From: Oscillospiraceae bacterium
GTDB lineage: Bacteria; Bacillota; Clostridia; Oscillospirales; Oscillospiraceae
Reading direction: 5' to 3'
Length of the DNA stretch: 32,097 nt
Assembly (NCBI GenBank): GCA_009780435.1
Contig: WRAB01000023.1
Location: 1 to 32,097 of the forward strand
Made by a program: the position numbers and the translations under genes. Position 1 is the stretch's first letter. Every line of letters starts with the position of its first letter. This document shows positions 24,868-31,832 of the stretch, piece after piece. The notes beneath the pieces are model-generated. The model did not search any database. It worked only from the letters and a program-made list of their open reading frames with translations, and was not told the DNA's origin.

Positions 24868-24886
24868 CTGTATCACCACTCCGACC
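24868..24886 (+). repeat. Short direct repeat, right copy
   Basis: A second copy of the CTGTATCACCAC-NN-CGACC element seen at 24409-24427, in the same orientation. Confidence 0.45.
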
Positions 24887-24902
24887 AAATGGCCCAAAGA
24901 CG

Positions 24903-24932
24903 AACCGCTACTATTTTGGTAGCGGTTTTTTC
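24903..24932 (+). terminator. Intrinsic terminator upstream of the YcxB-like gene
   Basis: A 9-bp perfect stem (24903-24911 with 24919-24927) runs into a T-rich tract (24926-24931). It isolates the next gene from upstream transcription. The rest of 24747-25054 holds a TTGACA at 24950-24955, a TCGGCA/TGCCGA hairpin (24974-24988) and a TACAAT -10 candidate at 25016-25021. Confidence 0.8.
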
Positions 24933-25054
24933 TGTATTTGGATGAGTAGTTGACAAACGGGGAAAGGGGTAGTGTCGGCAGAGTGCCGAGGGGTGGAAAT
25001 CTGGAAAAAGTGTGATACAATGAGCGCATCGAATTTGTATTAGGAGTTGTGTTT

Positions 25055-25594
25055 ATGGAACATTTTGAAACTAGAAGCATCGTTACGCTAGATACGTTTC
25101 ACGGAGAATTAAAAAAACATATCAAACCACCGCGGGAGAAAATTAGAATTGCAATAGGGTCAGCGCTCCTTATGTGTTTGGGGATTCTAGGTATTAGCTT
25201 ACGACACCCTGACGACGTTCATATCTTCTACGTTTCAATTTTTTGTTTCATAATCGCTGTCCTGTTTCCATTGATTTATATCCGACAGTTTAATCATGTC
25301 ACCAAAACAAATTTTCGACGTGAGCAAGAGCAGACAGGAACGGCAGAGAATGAACGGATCGTATCCTTTACCGATGAAAAAATCAAAGTACATAGCGTCA
25401 ACACGGGGGCAACTGTTTTTATGGACTACAATGTTGTTGCCCGTTGTGCGGAAACTGAAAATATTTTCGTGTTATTTACGAAAGAGAATCTAGTGATTAT
25501 CGTTAATAAAAATAGCCTAGTCTGCGAGGGGAAATACGAAGATTTTCTCCGTTTCATAAAAGGAAAATGTAAAAATGTCAAATGGAGAAAATAA
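25055..25594 (+). CDS. YcxB-like membrane protein
   Basis: 179 aa. After about 30 hydrophilic residues there are two membrane helices (about 31-50 and 57-76). The cytosolic C-terminal half, with VSFTDEKIKVHSVNTGATVFMDYNVVARCAETENIFVLFT, matches the pattern of the YcxB-like domain (a PH-like strand-rich domain of unknown function). ATG at 25055 is chosen because AGGAG lies 8 nt upstream; a GTG at 25049 is less suited. It carries low-GC codons like its cas neighbours, but has its own promoter and terminator signals and no obvious link to the CRISPR system. Confidence 0.6.
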   Translation: MEHFETRSIVTLDTFHGELKKHIKPPREKIRIAIGSALLMCLGILGISLRHPDDVHIFYVSIFCFIIAVLFPLIYIRQFNHVTKTNFRREQEQTGTAENERIVSFTDEKIKVHSVNTGATVFMDYNVVARCAETENIFVLFTKENLVIIVNKNSLVCEGKYEDFLRFIKGKCKNVKWRK

Positions 25595-25710
25595 ACAAGC
25601 TGTACGCAGGACGAAGGTCAAGGGCGTATGCCCACCCGCCTAATGAAAACAGGCTGAATTTTCTCGCTATCGCTTGAAAATCTCATAGGACTAGAGTATC
25701 TAAAAAAATA

Positions 25711-25739
25711 TTGACAATATAAATGATTTGTGCTATATT
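25711..25739 (+). promoter_or_regulatory. Promoter of tracrRNA and probably cas9
   Basis: A perfect TTGACA (25711-25716), 17-nt spacer and TATATT (25734-25739). The expected start is near 25746, just before the anti-repeat. No other strong promoter lies between here and cas9. Confidence 0.85.
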
Positions 25740-25778
25740 ATGGTTAATTCTTGTATACCATACCAAGAATCACTCGGT

Positions 25779-25787
25779 TGCTATAAT
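25779..25787 (+). promoter_or_regulatory. Extended -10 element inside the anti-repeat
   Basis: TGCTATAAT is a perfect extended -10 (TGnTATAAT) on the plus strand, created by anti-repeat bases that differ from the CRISPR repeat (which has ACTATAAC at this place). The -35 region is poor. Transcription from it would start near 25794, after the anti-repeat. Confidence 0.4.
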
Positions 25788-25810
25788 AAGGTAGCAGACC
25801 GTACAGCGCT

Positions 25811-25848
25811 GACGCTCTGCCAACACTGGCGGAGCGTCATCTGTTTTT
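25811..25848 (+). terminator. tracrRNA terminator in front of cas9
   Basis: GACGCTCTGCC and GGCGGAGCGTC form an 11-bp stem with one T-G pair and a 6-nt loop, followed by a five-T run at 25844-25848. cas9 expression from the upstream promoter needs read-through of this element. Confidence 0.85.
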
Positions 25849-25870
25849 ATAGAAAAAAGGAGGGATACAG

Positions 25871-28800
25871 ATGCATTATAGTATTGGTTTGGATATTGGT
25901 ATTGCGTCCGTTGGCTTTGCTGTTATGGAGTTAAATGAGGAAGATTCCCCGACATCAATTGTGCGCATCGGAGCACGGGTGTTTGATGTTGCAGAAAACC
26001 CGAAAGATGGGGCCTCCCTTGCGCTTCCCCGCCGTGAGGCTCGCAGTGCACGCCGCCGTACACGTAGGCGGAGGCACAGAAAAGAGCGGGTTCGGGCTCT
26101 CATCTTGGAACAGGGACTCCTTTCAATCGGTCAATTTGAAATGCTATACAGAGGATCACTTCCAGATATCTATGCAATACGAAAGGATGCCCTTGACCGC
26201 CTTATAACAAATGAAGAACTTGCACGCATTTTAATTCACATGGCACAACGGCGTGGCTTTCAGTCCAACCGAAAAGGTGCAAGCACAAAAGAAGATGGTG
26301 TGTTATTAAAAGCGGTTTCTGAAAATAAGGCTGAAATGGAAAAGAACAACTACCGAACTGTTGGCGAGATGCTCTATCTTGATGTGCGCTATGACGCACA
26401 CAAACGTAACAAAGGGGAGAATTATCTGAATACTGTCTCTCGTGGTATGATTGAGCAAGAAGTGCGAGAGATTTTCGCCCACCAGAGAGTATTCGGGAAT
26501 GCCATGTGTACCCCAGAGCTTGAAGAGGAATATCTTGCAATTTTACTTGCCCAGCGCTCTTTTGAAGAAGGACCTGGCCCACTTGCAACAGGCAAGGTAA
26601 ACCCATATGCCAAAGGTATTGCAGGCATGGTTGGTTTTTGTACTTTTGAACCTACAGAGCATCGTGCACCGAAAGCCTCCTATTCTTTTGAGCGATTTGA
26701 CTTATTGCAAAAGATCAATCACATTAGGCTTGAAGCAGACGGAAAAACTGTTCCGCTCACAAAGGAGCAGCGTCTTAAACTCATTTCTTTGGCGCACAAT
26801 GTTGAAAAGCCAACATTTCAACGCATTCGCAAAGAACTCGAACTTCCAGATGGTGTACGATTCAATTCGATTCGCAAATATGAAAAAGACTTGGATGCCG
26901 CCGAGAAAAAAGAAAAACTAAATTGCTTAAACGCTTACCACGCAATGCGAAAGGCGCTGGACAAGGTGTCCAAAAATAGAATTCTAGCCCTTTCTACGGC
27001 TGAACGAAATGAAATCGGCAAAATTTTTTCACTATATAAAAGTGAGGAACGACTGCGTGAAGAAGCTGCCCAGGCGAGTATTGAAAAACTCGACATGGAT
27101 GCGCTCCTTGAGCATATGAACTCATTTTCCAAGTTTGGACGCTTATCTGTCAAGGCCCTTGATAAAATTGTTCCCTTTCTTGAACATGGGCTCAATTATA
27201 ATGAGGCGTGCGAAAAAGCTGGGTACAATTTCAAAGGTCATGCCTCTGGAGAGACCAAAGCAAAAATTTCACTATCTCACCTCGCCGCAGAATGTGAGCA
27301 CACGATCACAAGCCCTGTGGCAAAGCGAGCCATATCACAGTGCGCTAAAGTAATCAATGCCATTATCCGTGAAATGGGTGGCATAGGCCCCGTATATATC
27401 AACATTGAACTGGCTCGTGAGGTGTCCCGTTCTCACAAGGATCGGACGGATATGGATAAGGGCATGAGAGAAAATGCTACACAGAATGAGCAGCTGAAAA
27501 ATGAATTGTTGGAGACAGATGGGCGACTCAACCCTACCGGCCTCGACATTGTAAAATTAAAGCTATGGAAACAGCAAGACGGTGTATGTCCATATTCAGG
27601 AGAACGTATATTCCGTGATCGACTATTCGACCATGGATATGCAGATATTGACCACATTGTGCCCTATAGCACCTCGTTTGATGACAGCTATAAAAATAAA
27701 ATTCTAGTGAAAAGCAATGAGAATCGGCAGAAAGGGAACAAACTGCCGCTACAATATTTATCGGGTGCAAAGCGGGATACATTTATTCTCTGGACAACGC
27801 ACCAAGCCACCTTACCTGCGGCGAAGAAACGGCTATTGCTCAAAGAGGAACTGACAGAGGCGGATAAAGAGGGATTTAAAGAGCGGAATCTACAAGATAC
27901 CAAAACTATTTCCGCATTTTTATATCGCTATTTGAGTGATTATCTCAGATTCTCGCCTTTTGCCACTGATAAAAAGCGTCATGTCACCGCTGTAAATGGT
28001 GCAGTTACATCTATGTTGCGTAGTCGCTGGGGGCTATCAAAAGTGCGTGCAGACGGAGATATGCACCACGCCCTTGACGCCGCTGTGATTGCGTGCACAA
28101 CACAAGGCATGATTCAAAAGTTAAGTGGGTATTACACCCGCCGTGAAACCTTTTGGGATAAAGAACAGTTCCCGCAACCGTATGAGCGCTTTTCTGACGA
28201 GTTAATCGCACGTCTATCCACCGATCCGCAGAGCGGCATCCGTGGCCTAAAATTGCATACATACGACGATGCCCGATTACAACAGTTGGCCCCCGTTTTT
28301 GTATCCCGGATGCCTTCCCGCAAAGTGAGCGGAGCCGCACATAAGGAGACGATCAAAGGCGTTGGGGAGGATCATACTGTCATTAAAAAAGTACCGCTGA
28401 CCGCCTTAAAATTGAACAAAGACGGCGAAATAGATCAATACTATAACCCAAATGATGATCGCTTGCTCTACAATGCGCTCCGCCAAAGACTCATTGCATT
28501 TGATGGCAGCGGAGAAAAAGCTTTTGCGGACAAATTTTATAAGCCAAAAAGTGATGGCACAGATGGGCCGCTTGTGAAGAAAGTGAAGATACTAGAAAAA
28601 AGTAGCCTTAACGTACTTGTCCACGATAAACAGGGTGCTGCAGACAATGACAGAATGGTGCGGGTTGACGTATTCTATATAGAGGGCGACGGCTACTATC
28701 TCGTTCCAATTTATGTGGCAGATACGGTGAAAGATGTGTTGCCGAATCGGGCGATTGTGGCGAACAAACCGTATGACGAATGGAAAGTGATGAATGACGA

Positions 28801-29113
28801 GGACTTTATCTTTTCGCTATATCCGAATGATTTGATTTATGTTAAGCCGAAGAAACCAATGGTGTTTAATAAGATAAATAAAGACAGTCTGTTGCCGGAT
28901 AAATTAGAGAAAGAGGCATCTCTGGTTTATTATAAAGGGGCGCATATCGGCACGGGTGCAATCACAATCATCAATCACAACAATAGCTATATAGTAGGAG
29001 GACTCGGCGCAAAAACCCTACAGGCCTTTGAAAAATACCAAGTGGATGTGCTGGGCAATATTTCAAAAGTTGGACATGAAACCCGGCAGGGCTTTGATCA
29101 GAAACGGAGGTGA
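25871..29113 (+). CDS. cas9: CRISPR-associated endonuclease Cas9, type II-C
   Basis: 1080 aa, a compact II-C Cas9. RuvC-I IGLDIGIASVGFAV carries Asp8; the arginine-rich bridge helix (about 54-75) follows; RuvC-II YINIELAREVSRS has Glu513; the HNH domain has DIDHIVPYSTSFDD with His595 and the NENRQKGN loop; RuvC-III GDMHHALDAAVIAC has His733 and Asp736. All catalytic residues are intact. Landmarks such as AENPKDGASLALPRR, VGFCTFEP, LNPTGLDIVK, QPVFVSRMP-like APVFVSRMP, FSLYPNDLI and FEKYQVDVLGNI recall Geobacillus-type Cas9 (GeoCas9 lineage). The PAM-interacting part is about residues 850-1080. GGAGG lies 7 nt before the ATG. cas1 follows after 3 nt. Confidence 0.97.
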   Translation: MHYSIGLDIGIASVGFAVMELNEEDSPTSIVRIGARVFDVAENPKDGASLALPRREARSARRRTRRRRHRKERVRALILEQGLLSIGQFEMLYRGSLPDIYAIRKDALDRLITNEELARILIHMAQRRGFQSNRKGASTKEDGVLLKAVSENKAEMEKNNYRTVGEMLYLDVRYDAHKRNKGENYLNTVSRGMIEQEVREIFAHQRVFGNAMCTPELEEEYLAILLAQRSFEEGPGPLATGKVNPYAKGIAGMVGFCTFEPTEHRAPKASYSFERFDLLQKINHIRLEADGKTVPLTKEQRLKLISLAHNVEKPTFQRIRKELELPDGVRFNSIRKYEKDLDAAEKKEKLNCLNAYHAMRKALDKVSKNRILALSTAERNEIGKIFSLYKSEERLREEAAQASIEKLDMDALLEHMNSFSKFGRLSVKALDKIVPFLEHGLNYNEACEKAGYNFKGHASGETKAKISLSHLAAECEHTITSPVAKRAISQCAKVINAIIREMGGIGPVYINIELAREVSRSHKDRTDMDKGMRENATQNEQLKNELLETDGRLNPTGLDIVKLKLWKQQDGVCPYSGERIFRDRLFDHGYADIDHIVPYSTSFDDSYKNKILVKSNENRQKGNKLPLQYLSGAKRDTFILWTTHQATLPAAKKRLLLKEELTEADKEGFKERNLQDTKTISAFLYRYLSDYLRFSPFATDKKRHVTAVNGAVTSMLRSRWGLSKVRADGDMHHALDAAVIACTTQGMIQKLSGYYTRRETFWDKEQFPQPYERFSDELIARLSTDPQSGIRGLKLHTYDDARLQQLAPVFVSRMPSRKVSGAAHKETIKGVGEDHTVIKKVPLTALKLNKDGEIDQYYNPNDDRLLYNALRQRLIAFDGSGEKAFADKFYKPKSDGTDGPLVKKVKILEKSSLNVLVHDKQGAADNDRMVRVDVFYIEGDGYYLVPIYVADTVKDVLPNRAIVANKPYDEWKVMNDEDFIFSLYPNDLIYVKPKKPMVFNKINKDSLLPDKLEKEASLVYYKGAHIGTGAITIINHNNSYIVGGLGAKTLQAFEKYQVDVLGNISKVGHETRQGFDQKRR

Positions 29114-29116
29114 CGG

Positions 29117-30022
29117 ATGCCGTACCGCAATCTTATCATACAAAATGAGGCCAGCCTCTCGCTGAAAAACAGACAGATCCGAATCCGAACGGATACGGCG
29201 GATGCAACATTGCCGATTGAAGATATTGACACAATCCTCATCGAAAATCGGCAGACAGCGGTTACTACAGCCCTGTTGGGAGCACTTGCCCAAAGTGGCG
29301 TGGCCGTATTTATTTGTGATGAATACCACTTGCCCTGTGCTGTGCTCACACCATTTTCGCAACACTCACGCCAGCTTGAAATCGGGAAAAGTCAACTTGC
29401 ACTGTCCGTGCCAGCAAAAAAGCAACTGTGGAAGCAAATTGTTGTTTCCAAAATTCAAAATCAAGCCAAGTGTCTCGCTCTCTGTGAGAGCCACGTTGTT
29501 GCGCAAGAGCTGGAGGCAATCGCCAAGCAGGTCCGATCCGGAGATGAGGGCAATGCGGAGGGACACGCCGCGGCAAAGTATTTTCCGGCGTTGTTCGGGG
29601 CTGGATTCATTCGGGGCAATCTTGATGACAGTAGAAATTCTTGGCTCAATTACGGATATGCCATTGTGCGTGGATGTGTTGCCAGAAGCCTTGCTGTATA
29701 TGGTTTTCTTCCCATGTTTGGATTGCAACATCACTCCGCCTTAAACCAGTTTAATTTAGCGGATGACTTTATTGAACCATATAGGCAGATCGTAGATTTA
29801 TACACAGCCAAGCACGCAAGCCGCCATGATGATTTGACAAGTAGTATTAAGGGGCAGCTTGTAAATTTAATCAATTACGATATTATCGTCAATGGTAAGC
29901 GATACGCACTCTCTCGTGCAATTGAGCTCACCGTACAAAGCTTTTCGGCAGTCTGTGCCGGGCGGACAAAAACATTGCTTTTACCCAGGTTGGATGCGCT
30001 AAAGTTACATACCTATGAATAA
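29117..30022 (+). CDS. cas1: CRISPR-associated integrase Cas1
   Basis: 301 aa, type II Cas1. It begins MPYRNLIIQNEASLSLKNRQ, with an N-terminal strand domain containing DIDTILIENRQTAVT. The helical catalytic domain has Glu148 in NAEGHAAAKYFPALFG, His205/206 in FGLQHHSALNQFNLADDF and an acidic residue at 217-220, so the metal site is complete. With Cas2 it integrates new spacers at the leader end of the array. GGAGG is 6 nt upstream of the ATG and overlaps the end of cas9. Its last 8 nt overlap cas2. Confidence 0.96.
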   Translation: MPYRNLIIQNEASLSLKNRQIRIRTDTADATLPIEDIDTILIENRQTAVTTALLGALAQSGVAVFICDEYHLPCAVLTPFSQHSRQLEIGKSQLALSVPAKKQLWKQIVVSKIQNQAKCLALCESHVVAQELEAIAKQVRSGDEGNAEGHAAAKYFPALFGAGFIRGNLDDSRNSWLNYGYAIVRGCVARSLAVYGFLPMFGLQHHSALNQFNLADDFIEPYRQIVDLYTAKHASRHDDLTSSIKGQLVNLINYDIIVNGKRYALSRAIELTVQSFSAVCAGRTKTLLLPRLDALKLHTYE

Positions 30023-30335
30023 GCTTATGAGAATACTTGTATTTTTTGATTTGCCTGTGAAAACGAAAACTGAACGCCGTGTTGCAACGCAATTTCGTAA
30101 TTTTTTACTCAAAGACGGCTATCACATGCTACAGTTTTCGTTTTATGCCCGTACTTGCAATGGGCTGGATGCAGTAGAAAAACATAGGCGGCGTTTATAT
30201 AGTTGTTTGCCCGACAACGGCTCTATTCGTATGCTTGTGATTACGGAAAAACAGTATCAGAGCATTGAAATCTTAGTTGGCCGGTTGACCGCCTGTGATA
30301 ATAAGTTTGAAACAGAACAATTGACTTTTTTCTGA
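30015..30335 (+). CDS. cas2: CRISPR-associated protein Cas2
   Basis: 106 aa. The ferredoxin-like fold start MRILVFFDLPVKTKTERRVA contains the conserved Asp12 (FFDLP). FLLKDGYHMLQFSFYARTC and IRMLVITEKQYQSIEIL complete the family pattern. It bridges two Cas1 dimers during spacer capture. ATG at 30015 overlaps cas1; an internal ATG at 30027 would give the more usual family start and cannot be excluded. No csn2 or cas4 follows, which makes the locus type II-C. Confidence 0.93.
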   Translation: MNKLMRILVFFDLPVKTKTERRVATQFRNFLLKDGYHMLQFSFYARTCNGLDAVEKHRRRLYSCLPDNGSIRMLVITEKQYQSIEILVGRLTACDNKFETEQLTFF

Positions 30336-30368
30336 AAAAATCAAGAAAAACTAAGCCCTTTCACGCAA

Positions 30369-30430
30369 ATAATACACCCCGCAAAAGGTCAGAGCCATTG
30401 GGGCCCTAAGCCTTTTGCGGGGTGTATTAT
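30369..30430. terminator. 20-bp perfect hairpin between cas2 and the array
   Basis: Arms 30369-30388 and 30411-30430 are perfect reverse complements over 20 bp, with a 22-nt loop containing GGGGCCC. The right arm includes the first five bases (ATTAT) of the leader-distal repeat. It sits where the cas operon (+) and the array transcript (-) converge, so a bidirectional terminator is the likeliest role. T-runs are weak; a T-rich segment follows on the minus side at about 30330-30352. Confidence 0.7.
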
Positions 30431-31187
30431 ACCATACCAACAATCACCCGGGAACTATAACGACGGCTAGCGGTTCGGCCCATATGTATGTATTATACCA
30501 TACCAACAATCACCCGGGAACTATAACCAAATTGAGTAGTCCCATTTTTATGCCTCCATTATACCATACCAACAATCACCCGGGAACTATAACCTATAAC
30601 TTAGTCAGTACAGCCCGGCCTGAATTATACCATACCAACAATCACCCGGGAACTATAACTATGTTCGGGGAGATGGGTATGGGTTTGCAATTATACCATA
30701 CCAACAATCACCCGGGAACTATAACCAGGGTTGTAGTGTTCACACATTTCGCACAATTATACCATACCAACAATCACCCGGGAACTATAACTTCAAGAGC
30801 CGCTTCACAAGAAATATCGGAATTATACCATACCAACAATCACCCGGGAACTATAACTCCAATGCACGATTTGCCTCATCCATCGCCATTATACCATACC
30901 AACAATCACCCGGGAACTATAACGATCACTACAGACGCAACTTGGAGCAACCAATTATACCATACCAACAATCACCCGGGAACTATAACGCTCACAACGC
31001 TCTGTTGCACGACGCTCTGATTATACCATACCAACAATCACCCGGGAACTATAACATCATAGTCCATGTTGCGCATACTGTCCATATTATACCATACCAA
31101 CAATCACCCGGGAACTATAACACTGCATCGGCAATATTACGCAATCTTTCCATTATACCATACCAACAATCACCCGGGAACTATAAC
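30426..31187 (-). CRISPR. CRISPR array: 12 repeats of 36 nt, 11 spacers of 30 nt
   Basis: All 12 repeats are identical; the first starts at 30426 and each following one 66 nt later, the last being 31152-31187. In crRNA sense (minus strand) the repeat starts GTTATAGTTCCCGGG and ends GGTATGGTATAAT, the usual form of Firmicutes II-C repeats. Orientation follows from the plus-strand tracrRNA anti-repeat, so leader and newest spacer (31122-31151) are on the right. No repeat is degenerate. None of the 11 spacers was recognised elsewhere in this window. Each repeat ends with TGGTATAAT, a perfect extended -10 that may start a crRNA inside every spacer. Confidence 0.97.
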
Positions 31188-31300
31188 CAAGAAAATGTTG
31201 ACATACACTTCGTACTTATCCTGCACGAATTGAACTGTCCGCAAAGGGCAGACGTGCATATATATAGTACATTCAAGTGTATGTGGAAAAAGAAACCCCT
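31188..31300 (-). promoter_or_regulatory. CRISPR leader with nested dyad symmetry
   Basis: AT-rich sequence next to the leader-end repeat. Outer arms ACATACACTT (31201-31210) and AAGTGTATGT (31275-31284) are extended by GTACT/AGTAC (31212-31216, 31266-31270). Middle arms are TGCACG/CGTGCA (31222-31227, 31253-31258), and an inner pair is CTGTCC/GGGCAG (31235-31240, 31246-31251). On the minus strand a TATATA -10-like stretch lies within it. Confidence 0.6.
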
Positions 31301-31832
31301 CCAAGACATTGCTACGCAGCTACGCAAAATCGTGTGCCAAAGAGGGAGATTCTCCGCCTTTGGAACCCCCCGTAAAGAGTTTATTGGTTCACGCATGGGT
31401 GCACCTATCTCCACCAATGCAAAGAAAATCTTGCAGTCGTTGAAATTGCAAGGTTTTCTTTTGTTTGCAATGATTTGCGGTCTTTATTGCGATACAGTGC
31501 TAAGGGAGAAGCTCACGAGAACTCACAAAAAAGCGCAAGAAGGGGAGATAAACTCACGTGAACTCACAACGGGAAGCAACAGATTTTGCATAAAGAATCT
31601 GTTAAACTTTGTTGTGTGTCAGGGAAAAAGGTAGGTTTTTAACATATCGCTATGCGTTCTCTTCCTTTCCCCTCGTCTTGTTTTTTTCGAGTGCTAACTT
31701 AAAAATGACAGGGTGGGGGGATTTTTTTGGGCAGTAAGTGGAGAGGAAGGACCCGAATGTCTTGTTTTGGTGACGATTTTTGTGCGGAGTACGGTATACA
31801 TATAAAGAAGTAGTAAAAGGGGATTGTGGAAG
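31301..31832. other. Gene-free stretch beyond the CRISPR leader
   Basis: No convincing coding sequence on either strand. Visible elements: a CCAAAG/CTTTGG hairpin (about 31338-31365), CTTGCA/TTGCAAG (31431-31453), a 17-bp direct repeat CTCACG(A/T)GAACTCACAA (31512-31528 and 31553-31569), and an AACAGATT/AATCTGTT hairpin (31579-31607). A TATACA -10 candidate near 31794 may serve the gene at 31833. Confidence 0.5.
31512..31569 (+). repeat. 17-bp direct repeat pair, 41-bp period
   Basis: CTCACGAGAACTCACAA at 31512-31528 and CTCACGTGAACTCACAA at 31553-31569, with one mismatch. They lie in the gene-free stretch between the CRISPR leader and the secreted-protein gene. Function unknown. Confidence 0.6.

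Larger units (their letters stand above)
25746..25848 (+). ncRNA. tracrRNA of the type II-C CRISPR system
   Basis: The anti-repeat at 25755-25787 (33 nt) aligns without gaps to the plus-strand form of the CRISPR repeat with 7 differences. It would therefore pair with the repeat part of a minus-strand crRNA, leaving a 2x2 internal loop and one G-G mismatch. A short nexus-like hairpin, GGT/ACC (25790-25800), follows. The 3' end is an 11-bp hairpin (25811-25821 with 25828-25838) followed by ATCTGTTTTT. The 5' end is inferred from the promoter. It directs crRNA maturation and Cas9 loading. The terminator ends 22 nt before the cas9 start codon. Confidence 0.88.

Noticed and set aside
24334-25054. 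A second copy of the ssrA 3' end (attR) marking an integrated island
   Set aside because: No repeat of the tmRNA T-arm/acceptor sequence was found downstream within the window, and no integrase gene is present, so an att site cannot be claimed.
30336-30425. A csn2 or cas4 gene after cas2
   Set aside because: Only 90 nt separate cas2 from the array and they hold a hairpin; the locus is II-C, not II-A or II-B.
30415-31020. A plus-strand open frame of 201 codons encoding a repeated LYHTNNHPGTIT peptide
   Set aside because: It is the CRISPR array read as protein. The repeat-spacer period of 66 nt is divisible by three, which keeps the frame open; the spacers are unrelated and no ribosome binding site precedes it.
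30942-31634. A 230-codon plus-strand open frame running from the array through the leader
   Set aside because: The first third is array sequence, the remainder shows no protein-like pattern or start signal and crosses the leader dyads.
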